From: an uncultured Dehalococcoidia bacterium
Lineage (GTDB): Bacteria; Chloroflexota; Dehalococcoidia; Lucifugimonadales; UBA3495
NCBI GenBank assembly: GCA_958296385.1
Contig: OY282494.1
Coordinates: forward strand, 2,269,537-2,333,536
Length of the DNA: 64,000 nucleotides
Reading direction: 5' to 3'
Shown: positions 17,870 through 26,743 of the stretch, piece after piece
Layout of the letters: every line of letters begins with the position of its first letter
How positions within the stretch are numbered: position 1 is the stretch's first letter
Program-made: the position numbers and the translations under genes
Notes under the pieces: model-generated
What the model was told of the DNA's origin: nothing
Databases searched by the model: none
Seen by the model: the letters and a program-made list of their open reading frames with translations, nothing else

Positions 17870-18829
17870 ATGATGTTGTTCACTCAGCCGACGCTCGAGC
17901 ATTCTGCGCTGGCAAAGCGAAACCGGGCCTGGCGCGGCCATCCGCTCATCCCCTCGTGGGTTGACGTCGCGGCAGTGGGCCTTGACCAGTTCTTTACCCG
18001 CCCGGAGATTGCCCAACACTGCTACCGCTCACTGCTGTACTGGATGCAGGCCCATGGAGCAGAACCGGATAACTACCAGTTCATCGAACCCGCAGCCGGG
18101 CAGGGAGCGTTCTACGACTTGCTGCCGCCCGCCCGTCGCTCAGGAATAGATATTCTCCCCTTGCGCGCCGATTTTACCGAGCACGATTTCTTGAGCTGGT
18201 ATCCCTGGGAGAGTAACAGCCGCTACGCGGTGATTGGAAACCCGCCCTTTGGGTATCGGGCCTGGCTGGCGCTGGCCTTTGTCAATCACGCCGCATCTTT
18301 TGCGGATTACGTCGGCATGATTCTGCCGATGGCCTTTCAGAGCGACGGCAAGGGCAGCCCCAAACACCGGGTTAAGGGACTACAACTGGCGCACACCGAA
18401 TATCTGCCGCCGGACAGCTTTGTGGACATTGCGGGCCGGCCGGCCAAAGTCAACGCGCTTTGGCAAGTATGGCAGCGCGGCCCGAACATCCTGCCGGCGG
18501 AGCAAACCTGCGCTAATTGGGTAGAACTGTTCACCGTAGATACGCGCAAAGAACGGCGCTGCGGGCATGAGAGATTGCACGAAGCGGATTACTTTCTACA
18601 GCGAACGTTCTACGGAGACCCGCCGGCGCTGGTGCGGGATTTTGCCGACGTCCGTTACGCGTGCGGATACGGCCTGGTCATACGAAACGGCCATCAAGGG
18701 ATTGTTGAACTGCTGAACCAAACGGACTGGAGACGGTACAGCAATCTGGCCGCGCACAACTGCCGGCACATCAGTATGTACCACATCCGCCGGGCGCTGA
18801 CGGACGGGGGGTTTGTTGATGACCGATAG
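17870..18829 (+). CDS. DNA adenine methyltransferase-like protein (restriction-modification)
   Basis: This 319-residue protein has the SAM-binding motif I region (FIEPAAGQGAFYDLLP, about 66-81) and the catalytic NPPFG motif (residues 124-128) of N6-adenine methyltransferases. AAGGAG ahead of ATG 17870 is a good ribosome site. The next gene overlaps its end by 11 bases and encodes a PD-(D/E)XK-like nuclease, so the two probably form a type II restriction-modification pair with this enzyme as the protecting methylase. The sequence is not typical of large type IIG fusions. Recognition site unknown. Confidence 0.8.
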   Translation: MMLFTQPTLEHSALAKRNRAWRGHPLIPSWVDVAAVGLDQFFTRPEIAQHCYRSLLYWMQAHGAEPDNYQFIEPAAGQGAFYDLLPPARRSGIDILPLRADFTEHDFLSWYPWESNSRYAVIGNPPFGYRAWLALAFVNHAASFADYVGMILPMAFQSDGKGSPKHRVKGLQLAHTEYLPPDSFVDIAGRPAKVNALWQVWQRGPNILPAEQTCANWVELFTVDTRKERRCGHERLHEADYFLQRTFYGDPPALVRDFADVRYACGYGLVIRNGHQGIVELLNQTDWRRYSNLAAHNCRHISMYHIRRALTDGGFVDDR

Positions 18830-19352
18830 CGGCCGGATACTGCTGGAAGTCCTGGACGGATACGCCAACGCCAGCAAGTGGCTGGATGCCCCCTTTGGTA
18901 AAATCAAGCAACTGTCCAACACGCACATCGGGGACGTTGGGCAGGATTTCGTCGCCCGTCTATGCGAAGCAACCGGGCTAGAGTGCGAGTTGCCCTTGAA
19001 TCAGCAGGGAGTTACGACTACGCAAAGCCCGTGGGATGTCAGAATTAACGGCAAGGATTTTGAGTTGAAAACCGCCACCGAGGACGTGCGCAGAAGTTTC
19101 CAGTTCAATCACATCCGCCTCCATCGCAGCTACGATGCGGTGCTTTGCGTCGGAATTGCTCCGGATGCCATTCTGTTTGATGCCTGGTCTAAAGCTGCGC
19201 TCACGACTGAGGCGGCGGGAAAGCTCACTACTATGGACCGCGGCTCCTCCGCTACCTGGAAACTAACTAAACGGCGCAACGAACTAAGGCCCATTGCCGA
19301 TTTCGCAGCGCGCCTTACCGAACTGATTGCCGAATTACAGGGCAAAGAGTAA
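18819..19352 (+). CDS. Probable type II restriction endonuclease, PD-(D/E)XK type
   Basis: This 177-residue protein contains a candidate nuclease core: Asp73 in SPWDVRING and E82-L83-K84 in DFELKTATE, spaced as in PD-(D/E)XK enzymes. The upstream HIGDVGQDFVARLCEATG segment resembles the first helix of such folds. ATG 18819 overlaps the methyltransferase gene; a TTG six bases earlier is possible. The pairing with an adenine methylase supports the call more than the motif does. It ends 8 bases before CcmH, so it is tightly inserted between two cytochrome gene groups. Confidence 0.7.
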   Translation: MTDSGRILLEVLDGYANASKWLDAPFGKIKQLSNTHIGDVGQDFVARLCEATGLECELPLNQQGVTTTQSPWDVRINGKDFELKTATEDVRRSFQFNHIRLHRSYDAVLCVGIAPDAILFDAWSKAALTTEAAGKLTTMDRGSSATWKLTKRRNELRPIADFAARLTELIAELQGKE

Positions 19353-19360
19353 GCGGTACG

Positions 19361-19882
19361 ATGGTTCGTGTATCGGTATTAATCGCCGCCCTTGCCGTGG
19401 CGTTGGCGTTGGGCGCGCTGTTTGCCGGCGCCGCTTTGGCCCAGTCCGACTACGACGAGGCCGAGGCGCAGGCTATTGACCAGATGCTGATGTGCCCGGT
19501 TTGCCCGGCCGAGAGCATCGACCAGGCCCAAGTGCCGCTGGCCCGGCAGATGCGGGCGCAAGTGCGCGAACTGCTGGCCGCCGGCGCCACCCGTGAGGAC
19601 GTGCTGGACTGGTTTAAAGCCCGCTACGGCCCCGGCATCGTCGCCGAACCCCCCCGCTCCGGGTTCAACCTGATTGCCTGGATTGTGCCGGGCGTAGCCG
19701 TAATCGCGGGTCTTGCCGGCGGTGCGCTGGCCCTGCGCGCAATGCGCCGCCGAACGGACGACGGCGATGCCACCGATGCCACCGCTGAGAACGCCCCCGC
19801 CGACTTGCAGCCCTGGCTGGCCGCAGTTGACCGTGATTTGGCGCTAACCGACCCTCAACGAAAGGAGCCGGATGATGGCTGA
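19361..19882 (+). CDS. ccmH: Cytochrome c maturation protein CcmH
   Basis: The 173-residue membrane-anchored thiol protein reduces apocytochrome cysteines before heme attachment. It has a signal peptide ending near ALAQ (about residue 28) and the CcmH motif LMCPVCPAES with Cys45 and Cys48. The helical segment VRELLAAGATREDVLDWFKARYG is typical of the family, and a C-terminal membrane helix spans about 104-128. Its end overlaps the ccmF start by 11 bases, indicating translational coupling. Confidence 0.93.
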   Translation: MVRVSVLIAALAVALALGALFAGAALAQSDYDEAEAQAIDQMLMCPVCPAESIDQAQVPLARQMRAQVRELLAAGATREDVLDWFKARYGPGIVAEPPRSGFNLIAWIVPGVAVIAGLAGGALALRAMRRRTDDGDATDATAENAPADLQPWLAAVDRDLALTDPQRKEPDDG

Positions 19883-21860
19883 CCTGGGCGCAACTTGCTT
19901 GTGGATGGCGCTGGCGCTGGCCGTGTACTCGATGGCAGCGTCGGCGGCCGGCCAGCTGCGGGGCGCCCCCGGCCTCGTGGACAGCGGACGCAAAGCGTCC
20001 TACGCGCTGGCGCTAGTGCTGCTGGTGGCCACCCTGTCGCTGGTGCAGTCGTTCATCACCCGCGATTTCTCGCTGGCCTACGTCGCGGCGCACAGCAGCC
20101 TGGCAATGCCCAACATCTACACGTGGGTCGCCTTTTACGCCGGCAACGAGGGTTCCCTGCTGTACATCGCCTTCGCCCTGTCGGTAATGGCGGCGGCGGC
20201 AATCCGGCTGGCGCCCCCGTCCACCCGCCCCACCCTGGCCTGGACGGTAGCCGTCCTGATGTTCATCGAGGTGTTCTTTCTGGCGGTGATGGCATTCATG
20301 GCCAACCCCTTCCAGCGGCTGCCCTTCCCCGTTCCCGACGGCCAGGGCATCAACCCGCTGCTGACCCATTTCGGAATGTTCTTTCACCCGCCGGCGCTGA
20401 TGGCCGGGCTGGTAGGCATCAGCATACCCTTCGCCTTCGCGCTGGGCGGGCTCATCGGCGGGCGCGCCGGCGACGAGTGGATTGACGCCGGGCGGGCCTG
20501 GGGCGTCGGCATCTGGGCGCTGCTAGCCGCCGGATTGCTGCTCGGCTCCTGGTGGGCCTACACCATCCTGGGCTGGGGCGGGTTCTGGTTCTGGGACCCG
20601 GTAGAGAACGCCGCCTTTATGCCCTGGATTGTGCTAACCGCCTTCGTGCACTCCATAATGGTGCAAAAGCGGCGCGGAATGTTCCGAATGTGGAACATCG
20701 TGATCATCAACGCAGCCTTTGCCATGGCCCTGTACGGAATGTTTATGAACCGGGGCGGCCCGGTGCCGTCGGTGCACTCATTCGGCGCGTCAACCCTGGG
20801 CTGGGTATTCCTGCTGTTCCTGGCGGTAGGCGTGGTGGTGCCGCTGGCCATCTTCTTCTGGCGATACGACCTGATGCGCAGCCGCCAGGCCCTGGACTCC
20901 CTGCTGTCCCGCGAAGCGGCGTTCCTGGTGAACAACCTGCTGCTGCTGGGAATCGCCTTTGCGACCCTCTGGGGCACGGTGTACCCCCTGCTCTCCCGAC
21001 TGTTCGCCGAGCAGGAGATTACCGTCGCCCGCCCCTTTTACGACCAGGTGAACGGCCCGCTGATGCTCGCTCTGATTCTGCTGATGGGCGTCGGCCCGCT
21101 GCTGCCCTGGCGCCGGGCCAACCTGCGCTCCCTGCAACGCGCCCTGCTGCTGCCCGGAGCGACGGCCCTGGCCACCGCTGCCGTCCTGCTGGCCGTCGGC
21201 GTGCGCCAGCCCTACGCGGTCATCGGATTTGCGCTGTGCGCCCTGGTTGCGACGGGCATCTTTGCGGAATGGACACGGGGCGTCATCGCCCGCCGGCGCA
21301 GCGTAGGCGATAATCCGGTGGTCGGATTCGCCCGCCTGATTGCCGCCAACCGCCCCCGCTACGGCGGCTACGTGGTGCATCTGGCCGTCATCATGGTAGC
21401 CCTGGGCGTGGTGGGGCAGTCGTTCTACGGCATCCAGCGCGACATCGTGCTGACGCCCGGCGAGGAGGTGGTCGTTGGCGATTACCGGATGCTGTACGTG
21501 GATACCACAACCCTGGCCTACGCCGACCGCACCGAGTTCCGCTCCACCGTTGAGGTGTACCGCAACGGACGGCTGCTGGAGACGATGCAGCCCCGCCGCA
21601 CGTTCCATCCCGACCACAACATGGCATCAACCCGCGCGGCCATCCGCTCAACGCCGGTAGAGGATTTCTACGTGGTGCCCAGCGAGAATATCGGCGCTGG
21701 CGCAGTAGGATTCCGCATCCTGGTCAACCCGCTGGTGTGGTGGATGTGGACGGCCGGCGGCGTGATGATTGCCGGTACCGTAGTTGCCCTGTGGCCGTCC
21801 CGCGCCCCCGCCCGGCGTCCGGCCACGGTTCCAGCGCCCGCCACCGCCGCCGCCGACTAG
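19872..21860 (+). CDS. ccmF: Cytochrome c maturation heme lyase subunit CcmF
   Basis: The 662-residue polytopic membrane protein attaches heme to apocytochromes together with CcmH. It contains the tryptophan-rich heme-handling WWD-type segment GWGGFWFWDPVENAAFMPW (about 233-251), conserved His residues in external loops (FFHPPALMAG), and a soluble external domain before the final helix. ATG 19872 follows AAAGGAG. It supports maturation of ActA and ActE, whose genes lie upstream on the same strand. Confidence 0.95.
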   Translation: MMADLGATCLWMALALAVYSMAASAAGQLRGAPGLVDSGRKASYALALVLLVATLSLVQSFITRDFSLAYVAAHSSLAMPNIYTWVAFYAGNEGSLLYIAFALSVMAAAAIRLAPPSTRPTLAWTVAVLMFIEVFFLAVMAFMANPFQRLPFPVPDGQGINPLLTHFGMFFHPPALMAGLVGISIPFAFALGGLIGGRAGDEWIDAGRAWGVGIWALLAAGLLLGSWWAYTILGWGGFWFWDPVENAAFMPWIVLTAFVHSIMVQKRRGMFRMWNIVIINAAFAMALYGMFMNRGGPVPSVHSFGASTLGWVFLLFLAVGVVVPLAIFFWRYDLMRSRQALDSLLSREAAFLVNNLLLLGIAFATLWGTVYPLLSRLFAEQEITVARPFYDQVNGPLMLALILLMGVGPLLPWRRANLRSLQRALLLPGATALATAAVLLAVGVRQPYAVIGFALCALVATGIFAEWTRGVIARRRSVGDNPVVGFARLIAANRPRYGGYVVHLAVIMVALGVVGQSFYGIQRDIVLTPGEEVVVGDYRMLYVDTTTLAYADRTEFRSTVEVYRNGRLLETMQPRRTFHPDHNMASTRAAIRSTPVEDFYVVPSENIGAGAVGFRILVNPLVWWMWTAGGVMIAGTVVALWPSRAPARRPATVPAPATAAAD

Positions 21861-21893
21861 CCCCCTGACGCCGCCGGAACGGACGCACACAAA

Positions 21894-22196
21894 ATGCAGA
21901 TAGGACTCGCCAGCGCGCTGGCCCTGCTGATTATCGGCGTAGTAGCCTGGCCCCTGCTGGTAGCCGCCCGCCGCCGCAGCGCCCGACCCGCCGCCCCCCC
22001 GCCCGCCGAGTTCCATTCCGACGAACGCCGGCTTGCCCTGGAATCCGTGTACGAAGCCATCCGCACCCTGCAAACCGACCACGCCCTGGGCCGAATCGCC
22101 GAGCCGGATTTCCAGAAGCAACTGGCCGAGTACCGTCAGGAAGCCGCCATAATCCTCAAGGACATAGACAACGCCGGCCAGGAACAACCAACATGA
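21894..22196 (+). CDS. Small membrane protein, CcmI-like
   Basis: This 100-residue protein has one N-terminal membrane helix (about 5-25) and a cytoplasmic helical domain (LALESVYEAIRTLQTDHALG...EPDFQKQLAEYRQEAA). That layout recalls the N-terminal part of CcmI, which recruits apocytochrome to CcmF/H in other bacteria, but lacks the TPR part. It follows ccmF by 33 bases and its stop overlaps the next ATG. The CcmI relation is an inference from location and layout. Confidence 0.65.
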   Translation: MQIGLASALALLIIGVVAWPLLVAARRRSARPAAPPPAEFHSDERRLALESVYEAIRTLQTDHALGRIAEPDFQKQLAEYRQEAAIILKDIDNAGQEQPT

Positions 22197-22798
22197 TTGG
22201 GCAATACCAGCCCGACAACGATGGCCCAACCTTTCTGGATCTGGTCGAAGTCCTGCGCCTGCCAATAGCCAGCGCCCTGATCACAGCGGCAATAACCTGG
22301 CTAATCTGGTACTATACAACCGTGCCCTGCACCCCGGAAGTTGCCAGCATAACAGCCTGCAACCCGGCGCCAGCAGCCCGCTACGTCAACGTCGACATAT
22401 TCGGAAGAATGCTAACCTACGCCCTGCTAGTAGGCGGCATCGGAGGCCTTTGGAAGTACGACATGATTAAGAAAGAACGCGCCGCACGAATAGCGGCAGA
22501 AGAAAAGCGGGCTGCGGCGGAAGGAAAGTGGGTTGCGGCAGAAAGCCGGCTTGTAGAAGAACGGGCGGCGGCAGAAAAACGGCTTGCGGAAGAGCGTGCT
22601 GCGGCGGCAGAAAACCGGCTTGCGGCGGAAAATCGGTTTGCCGAAGAGCGGCAGGCGTTTCTGGCTACGCTGGTGGAAGAACGCGAAGTTACGATGACTA
22701 CCATCAATGGATTAATGGCGCAAATGACCCAGTTACTGGAACAGCGGAACGGCAATCACGGCGGCAACGACGATGCCGATGCCACAGCCCGGCGGTAG
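22193..22798 (+). CDS. Unknown membrane-anchored coiled-coil protein in ccm operon
   Basis: This 201-residue protein has two membrane segments (about 24-43 and 72-88). A long charged helix follows (about 95-185) with repeated EERAAAEKRLA-like units, very probably a coiled coil. The start ATG overlaps the preceding stop (ATGA). I recognise no family. Its place between CcmI-like and CcmG genes suggests a role in assembly or scaffolding of cytochrome maturation, unproven. The repetitive GCGGCAGAA-type codons suggest expansion by slippage. Confidence 0.6.
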   Translation: MIGQYQPDNDGPTFLDLVEVLRLPIASALITAAITWLIWYYTTVPCTPEVASITACNPAPAARYVNVDIFGRMLTYALLVGGIGGLWKYDMIKKERAARIAAEEKRAAAEGKWVAAESRLVEERAAAEKRLAEERAAAAENRLAAENRFAEERQAFLATLVEEREVTMTTINGLMAQMTQLLEQRNGNHGGNDDADATARR

Positions 22799-22807
22799 TT
22801 CTTTCTA

Positions 22808-23923
22808 GTGCCCCGGACTTTGCTTGCCCGATGCGGCGTATTGGCCGCGCTAATCGCGGTGGCGTTGGCGGTGGCGGCGCTGGTTCCGGCGGCGTTGTCC
22901 GCACAGTCGCCCGAACCGGCGTCCGTCTCCGGCGTGCTGGTTAACGGAACTGGCGGCGGGGCGACGCCGAGCGACATCCCGGTCCTACTGCACGTTTTCG
23001 CCGGGGCCGGCGGCGCGGTCGAAACGCGCGAAACGTTATCCGATGCCGATGGACGGTTTCAGTTTGACGACGTTCCGCCGCTCCCATCCGAGGGCAGCGC
23101 CGCGCTGGTGGTCTCCTACGGCGGGGCAGCGTACCGGCGGGTGCTTTCGCCGGCGGAGTTGGATGCCTCCCTGTCGTTGACCGTCTATGACGCCACGCAG
23201 GACGTGGGCGTAGTTACGGTTGCCGAGCAGTCAATAATCATCGCCGGCGTTGATGCGGTAACCCGCCGTCTGGCCGCCGTTCAGCTGCTCACGCTGGAAA
23301 ATCGCAGCGATACTACCCTGGTGCCCGACCTGTCGGCGCCGCCGGTCATCGGCCAGTTCAGCTTTATGCGCTTCTCGCTGCCGCCCGACGCAGCGGAGCT
23401 GGACGTTGCTACCGACCTGGTCGGCGGCGAAGTGATTCCCGTCGGCACCGGGTTTGCCCTCACCGCACCGGCGCCGCCGGGCCGTCATCAAGTCAGTTTC
23501 ACCTTTACCGTCCCCTACGAAGCCGATACCCTGGCCTGGCGGGATAACACGCTGCAAGGCGCCGAGTCGTTCCGCGTGGTAATTCCGTCCGAGCTGGACG
23601 GCATCAGCGTCAACGGCCTGCCCGCCGCCGCCCCCATCAGCTTAGCCGACGTGTCCTACTTGGTCTGGCAATCCGAGGACATTGCGCCGGGCGAGGGCGT
23701 CAATCTGGAACTTACCGGCTTGCCCGAACCCGGCGTATTCACCCGCGTTGGCGGCGGGCTGGCGGTGCCGGCGTTCTGGTTTGCGGCGGTGCCGATACTG
23801 GTAGCCGTTGCGCTGGCCGGCCTGCTGGTTTGGGGCGTCTGGCGTCGCACCGGAGCGTCCTCTCCCGACGGTGTGGCCGCGCCCGATAGTGTTCCCTCTC
23901 CCGATGTAACGATGGAGTCCTAG
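22808..23923 (+). CDS. Exported protein with carboxypeptidase-regulatory-like domain
   Basis: The 371-residue protein starts at GTG 22808. It has a signal peptide (cleavage near LSAQ, about residue 38) and a CarboxypepD_reg-like beta domain (VSGVLVNGTGGG...SDADGRFQFDDVPPL). A second beta-rich region and a C-terminal membrane helix (about 321-344) follow. It should therefore be anchored with its bulk outside the membrane. Its position just before CcmG (6-base gap) suggests participation in cytochrome assembly or heme delivery, an inference from context only. Confidence 0.75.
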   Translation: MPRTLLARCGVLAALIAVALAVAALVPAALSAQSPEPASVSGVLVNGTGGGATPSDIPVLLHVFAGAGGAVETRETLSDADGRFQFDDVPPLPSEGSAALVVSYGGAAYRRVLSPAELDASLSLTVYDATQDVGVVTVAEQSIIIAGVDAVTRRLAAVQLLTLENRSDTTLVPDLSAPPVIGQFSFMRFSLPPDAAELDVATDLVGGEVIPVGTGFALTAPAPPGRHQVSFTFTVPYEADTLAWRDNTLQGAESFRVVIPSELDGISVNGLPAAAPISLADVSYLVWQSEDIAPGEGVNLELTGLPEPGVFTRVGGGLAVPAFWFAAVPILVAVALAGLLVWGVWRRTGASSPDGVAAPDSVPSPDVTMES

Positions 23924-23929
23924 TACGGC

Positions 23930-24502
23930 ATGAGCCGGCGCAACTGGATTCTGCTGGGCGTCGTCGTCGCGCTGGCCCCGCTGTTCGCCCTGCTGGTTTG
24001 GGCGGCGGTGCAGCAGCGGGGGCAGCCGGCGGGAACGGGCATCAATCAGGATTTCGGCCAGGTGGACGTTGCCGCCGCGCCAGCCGCCGACTTTGCGTTG
24101 CCGCTGCCCGATGGCGGCACTCTGCGGCTGTCGGAGCTGGAGGGCAAAGTCGTGCTGGTCGATTTCTGGGCATCATGGTGCGGCCCCTGCCGGCAGGAAG
24201 CAGCGGCCCTCAACCGCGTCTATAATTCCTACGCCGGCCGCCCGGTGCAGTTTGTCGGCGTCAACATCTGGGATACCGACGAAGCCGCCGCCCAATTCAT
24301 CGCCGAGTTCGGCGTGCCGTATCCTACCGGCGTGGATAAATCCGGCAGCATCGCCCTGGACTACGGCGTGCGCGGCATCCCGGAGAAATTTTTTATCGAT
24401 GCAAATGGTATCATCCAACGCAAGTACGTCGGCCCCATGCCGGAAAGCGAGCTGATTGCCGCGCTGGAAGGGCTGCTGGCGAACCCGGAAACCGGCGGTT
24501 AA
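23930..24502 (+). CDS. ccmG: Thioredoxin-like CcmG/TlpA/ResA protein
   Basis: The 190-residue membrane-tethered thiol-disulfide protein has one N-terminal helix (about 7-26). The thioredoxin fold has active site WCGPC (residues 83-87) and the cis-Pro loop VRGIPEKFFID. It would reduce the CxxCH cysteines of apocytochromes, passing electrons through CcmH. It ends the ccm set. ResA or another TlpA role is possible, but the context favours CcmG. Confidence 0.9.
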   Translation: MSRRNWILLGVVVALAPLFALLVWAAVQQRGQPAGTGINQDFGQVDVAAAPAADFALPLPDGGTLRLSELEGKVVLVDFWASWCGPCRQEAAALNRVYNSYAGRPVQFVGVNIWDTDEAAAQFIAEFGVPYPTGVDKSGSIALDYGVRGIPEKFFIDANGIIQRKYVGPMPESELIAALEGLLANPETGG

Positions 24503-24560
24503 ATCAACGAACCGGCGGCTAATCAACAACGGCAAATTGGCGCGGAGACACGGCACGGAT

Positions 24561-25607
24561 ATGACGACACCAAGCGGCACGCCCGGCAATCAATCATCCG
24601 AAGTGGCCCCGGCTGAAGTGGCCCTGGCTATGGACTGGGGCGGCACCTGGGCCAGGGCCGCCGTTATTGACCGGGATGGCCGCGTGCTGTGGCAAGACCG
24701 GATGGCCAACCCTCCGGGCGCAACCCAGGATGCCCTGGTTGCCGGCGCCGGCGACCTGCTGCTGCGGGCCAAAGACCAGGCCGGCGGCCGTCCCATCGCC
24801 GGCGTTGGCGTGGCACTGGCCGGCTCCATTGACGCCGCCACCAGTATGCTGCTGTCGTCGCCGAACCTGCCGGCGCTGGATGGCGTGGTGCTGCCGGCGC
24901 TGTGGGCGCCCCGGCTGGGCGCGCCGGTGTGGGTGGGCAACGATGCTAACCTGGCCGCTTTGGGCGAGTATTACTTTGGCGCCGGCCGCGCCGCCCCGCC
25001 CCACCGGATGGCCGCGCGCACGCTGGCCTACGTCACGTTCAGCACCGGCGTGGGCGGCGGCATCGTTGACCGGGGCGCAATGTTCACCGGCGCTGCCGGC
25101 GCGGCTGGCGAGATTGGACACATGACCATTGACGCGCGCCCCGACGCCCCGGCCTGCGGCTGCGGCAACAGCGGCTGTCTGGAGTCCCTAACCTCCGGCA
25201 CCGCCATCGGACGGGCAGCCCAGGCCCGCCTCGGCGATGCCACCCCCGGCTCGCCCTTGCAGCAGGCTTACGAATCCGAGGCCACCGTCACCGGCGAAGC
25301 GGTGTTCGCCGCCGCCGCCCGTGGCGACGTAGTTGCCCTTGAGGTAGTAGAAGCCGCCGTCGGCTGCATGATTGTCGGCCTGTCCAACGTCCTCAACATC
25401 TTTAACCCGGACGTGGTGGTAATCGGCGGCGGCGTAACGCAGGGTTTGGTGTCTTTGGGACTGGTGGAGCACATTGAGGCTGGGATGCGTCGCCGGGCCA
25501 TGAGTTCCGGGCACCGGGCCTTCCGGCTGGCGCCGGCGTCTCTTGGCGAGAACGAGGGAATGGTAGGCGCCGCCAGCCTGGTCTGGGCTCAAATAGGTCA
25601 ATCCTGA
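24561..25607 (+). CDS. ROK-family sugar kinase (glucokinase-like)
   Basis: This 348-residue cytoplasmic kinase has the N-terminal phosphate loop (LAMDWGGTWARAAVI) and the ROK zinc motif CGCGNSGCLESLTSG (about residues 196-210). Also present are the GTG loop (FSTGVGGGIVDRG) and the C-terminal NPDVVVIGGG segment. Such proteins phosphorylate glucose or related hexoses; no N-terminal helix-turn-helix is present, so it is a kinase and not a ROK repressor. I chose ATG 24561 (MTTPSGT) over an upstream start inside the ccmG gene. The short AATCAACGAACCGGCGG-like repeats of 24503-24540 lie in the gap. Confidence 0.88.
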   Translation: MTTPSGTPGNQSSEVAPAEVALAMDWGGTWARAAVIDRDGRVLWQDRMANPPGATQDALVAGAGDLLLRAKDQAGGRPIAGVGVALAGSIDAATSMLLSSPNLPALDGVVLPALWAPRLGAPVWVGNDANLAALGEYYFGAGRAAPPHRMAARTLAYVTFSTGVGGGIVDRGAMFTGAAGAAGEIGHMTIDARPDAPACGCGNSGCLESLTSGTAIGRAAQARLGDATPGSPLQQAYESEATVTGEAVFAAAARGDVVALEVVEAAVGCMIVGLSNVLNIFNPDVVVIGGGVTQGLVSLGLVEHIEAGMRRRAMSSGHRAFRLAPASLGENEGMVGAASLVWAQIGQS

Positions 25608-25628
25608 CCGTCGCTGCGCCGCCCCTCT

Positions 25629-26396
25629 TTACACGATATAGCGGCCGCCGACTACGTTCATCCGGTCGCCGGTGATGTACGATGACTCGTCGCTGGCGTA
25701 GAACAGGCAAGCGTTGGCGATGTCCTGGACGGTGCCTTGACGCCCCATCGGAATACCCTTGACGTGTTCGGCTGAGCCCCGGGCTACGTCCTCAAACTCC
25801 GGATACCACTCCGGATGGGCGCGGCTGGTGTCCGTCGAGCCGGGGTTGACCAGATTGGCGCGCACCCCGTGCTCCGCGCACTCAGCGGCCACCGCCCGAA
25901 TCAGCCCCAGCAGCCCCGTCTTGGCGGTAGTGACGATAGCAGTGTCCGGGCGTCCCGTAATAGCAGCCTGCCCGCCCAGGGCGATGATGCTGCCGGAGCC
26001 GCGCTCCATCATCCCCGGCAAGACATTCTTGATGAGATAAAAAGCCGAATGCAGGTTAGTGGCAATAACATCCTGCCACTCCTCAACAGACACTTCGAGA
26101 ATAGGCTTGTGCGGACGGACGGCCACGTTGCTAACCAGTATGTCCACCTTGCCCAGAGCGTCAATACCCTCGGCAACCATACTGGCCACCCGCTCCGGGT
26201 CCGCCACGTCGCCCAGCACGGTATGCGTGCGGACGCCCAACTCCCGGCACTCAGCAGCCACCGCCTCCAGCTCCGCTGCCGACTGGCGGGTATTCAGCAC
26301 CAAATCCGCCCCCTCCCGCGCAAAAGTCCGGGCAATCTCAGCCCCGATATTACGGCTGGCCCCGGTAATGAGAGCAGTTTTGTTCTCAAGACGCAT
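25629..26396 (-). CDS. Short-chain dehydrogenase/reductase
   Basis: This 255-residue NAD(P)-dependent oxidoreductase has the Rossmann motif TGASRNIG (about 11-18), NVA at about 90 (VSNVAVRPH) and a catalytic Ser in ALGGQAAITG. The usual YxxxK is replaced by TTAKTG: Thr/Ala occupies the Tyr position. The altered active site resembles enoyl-reductase-like or otherwise divergent SDRs and leaves the activity open. The start is ATG 26396, which begins MRLENKTALITG and has GAGG upstream; a longer reading frame upstream has no support. A small membrane protein gene precedes it by 17 bases. Confidence 0.85.
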   Translation of the reverse strand: MRLENKTALITGASRNIGAEIARTFAREGADLVLNTRQSAAELEAVAAECRELGVRTHTVLGDVADPERVASMVAEGIDALGKVDILVSNVAVRPHKPILEVSVEEWQDVIATNLHSAFYLIKNVLPGMMERGSGSIIALGGQAAITGRPDTAIVTTAKTGLLGLIRAVAAECAEHGVRANLVNPGSTDTSRAHPEWYPEFEDVARGSAEHVKGIPMGRQGTVQDIANACLFYASDESSYITGDRMNVVGGRYIV

Positions 26397-26413
26397 AATG
26401 ATAACCTCAAACG

Positions 26414-26623
26414 TTATTGGGAAGGACGGCGGCTTTTGGTAGTCTGCAAACCCAGCACAATCACAATGCCCGATATTCCGACAGCGGTTGCGGCCAATCC
26501 CAGCAGGATGGCGCCAATCAGAAAAACAGTAGGCAACCCCGGCCATACAAAATGGCCTAACAGCATTATGACGCTGCTGATGGCGTGAGCCGCCAGGGAC
26601 GCCGTAAAAATCTTATCCCACAT
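26414..26623 (-). CDS. Small two-helix membrane protein
   Basis: This 69-residue protein consists of two hydrophobic helices (about 5-30 and 32-58) and a basic C-terminal tail (TTKSRRPSQ). No family is recognised. It is on the same strand and 17 bases ahead of the SDR gene, so it may share its transcript. Short length makes the call moderate. Confidence 0.5.
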   Translation of the reverse strand: MWDKIFTASLAAHAISSVIMLLGHFVWPGLPTVFLIGAILLGLAATAVGISGIVIVLGLQTTKSRRPSQ

Positions 26624-26743
26624 ACTGGCTGGACTTCTTCGTTTGAGCGTCCCCTATCGTTAATGAATGACAGTAACAATAGGGAAACGATAGGGGCAGC
26701 TCACGCCGCCCCCGGTTGTGTCTGGCAATACCACCCCGTCCGG

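Noticed and set aside
25629-26546. Longer version of the SDR starting at 26546
   Set aside because: The extension overlaps the small membrane protein gene and lacks SDR similarity; ATG 26396 matches the paralogues' MRLENK start.
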